Assembly (NCBI GenBank): GCA_002683395.1
Contig: NYTG01000088.1
Coordinates: 1-15,643, forward strand
DNA length: 15,643 nt
From: Halieaceae bacterium
GTDB lineage: Bacteria > Pseudomonadota > Gammaproteobacteria > Pseudomonadales > Halieaceae
Direction: 5' to 3'
Every line of letters begins with the position of its first letter. Positions within the stretch are counted from its first letter, which is position 1. Made by a program: the position numbers and the translations under genes. Below, one piece after another: positions 15,228 to 15,643 of the stretch. The notes below the pieces were generated by a model. The model was not told the origin of the DNA. It was given only the letters and a program-made list of their open reading frames with translations, and searched no databases.

Positions 15228-15241
15228 TGAACGGCCACTTT

Positions 15242-15643
15242 ATGCACCTTTGCACTGTACCGCCTGTTTCGGCCTGCATTCGACTGGCGATTACGGCGTG
15301 TTGCATGATGATTCTCAGCGCTTGTTCCAGTCAGACTGCGGTACCCTTTTCGTATTCTATTGAGCCGCTGTCATTTGAACCGGGAAACACCTACAACATT
15401 ACAGATGGCAGGGCGCGATTTCGCGAGATCTTTTGCGCCGCCAATAAGGATCACGGCGAGTCATTACCTGATTACATGCCATGCGAAGAAGCTTTGGTGC
15501 GGTTTGATAATGAACCGAACCCCACTGGAAGGCCCGTTGATCTGGGCCCTTCATCAAGCAATTTGCTGGGCAAGATGGTGCCGGGGCTCGCCTACTCCTG
15601 CGTCAAACGATGGCTGCATCACGACAACTCCGCCCCTAACCAC
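15242..15643 (+). CDS. Lipoprotein of unknown function, 3' partial (runs off the right edge)
   Basis: An open frame from ATG 15242 continues without a stop to the last base (134 codons). The N-terminus reads as a lipoprotein signal: a hydrophobic segment CIRLAITACCMMIL followed by the lipobox LSAC with Cys28. The mature part begins SSQTAVPFSYSIEPLSF and carries DGRARFREIFC (59-69), a MPCEEAL segment and GLAYSC, that is, three Cys that could form disulfides outside the cell. The opening section resembles the start of exported proteins that continue into an enzyme domain, possibly an alpha/beta hydrolase, but that domain is outside the window and this is a guess. It begins 14 nt after the LssY_C gene stop codon, probably in the same operon; the ribosome binding site is weak. 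Confidence 0.75.
   Translation, partial: MHLCTVPPVSACIRLAITACCMMILSACSSQTAVPFSYSIEPLSFEPGNTYNITDGRARFREIFCAANKDHGESLPDYMPCEEALVRFDNEPNPTGRPVDLGPSSSNLLGKMVPGLAYSCVKRWLHHDNSAPNH

Noticed and set aside
15163..15363. 66-codon + strand frame overlapping the end of the LssY_C gene
   Set aside because: It overlaps both the LssY_C gene and the lipoprotein frame from 15242, which carries a lipobox and stays open to the window edge.
1..15643. Mobile element, prophage or genomic island
   Set aside because: No transposase, integrase, tRNA, direct repeats at boundaries or clear base-composition break is visible.

Overview
The window looks like a chromosomal piece of a GC-rich, aerobic gammaproteobacterium. 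The gene content (acyl-CoA catabolism, a Rieske oxygenase, many exported lipoproteins, a RibB with a decayed RibA half) would suit the marine OM60/NOR5 (Halieaceae) or Spongiibacteraceae type. That assignment is an impression from gene style; no marker gene is present. There are no rRNA, tRNA, CRISPR or insertion-sequence genes. Coding density is high and no gene-free gap exceeds about 210 bases.

Left part (1-3312, + strand): the 3' part of an AraC/GlxA-type regulator, then a canonical Cys-dependent acyl-CoA thiolase and, 17 nt later, a RibB fused to a zinc-site-less RibA-like domain. Next come two minus-strand genes (3349-5600): an FMN nitroreductase and, upstream of it, a secreted S41-family serine peptidase lipoprotein.

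Central part (5699-11625, + strand) is the most interesting. A predicted promoter with a perfect 17-bp palindrome at its expected start site precedes seven tightly packed genes. In order these are a SnoaL-like protein, an acyl-CoA ligase, two single-hotdog MaoC-type hydratase subunits joined by ATGA overlaps, a Cys-less thiolase-fold protein of the Ltp2 type, a DUF35 zinc-ribbon/OB-fold protein and a Rieske oxygenase alpha subunit. A coniferyl-aldehyde-dehydrogenase-like ALDH follows at 11808 and ends at a strong bidirectional terminator. Ligase + split hydratase + Ltp2-like aldolase + DUF35 matches the module known from steroid side-chain degradation (ChsH1/ChsH2-Ltp2 in Mycobacterium; Shy/Sal with the aldehyde dehydrogenase Sad in Pseudomonas Chol1). 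The likely logic is: activate an acid to its CoA thioester, desaturate it with an acyl-CoA dehydrogenase not seen here, hydrate it, cleave by retro-aldol reaction, oxidise the released aldehyde, and hydroxylate a ring or chain with the Rieske enzyme. The substrate cannot be read from the sequence; a steroid, bile-acid-like or other branched/alicyclic acid is plausible.

Right part (13345-15643): a small secreted protein of unknown function on the minus strand, a lipoprotein with an LssY C-terminal domain, and the first 134 codons of a second lipoprotein that runs off the right edge.
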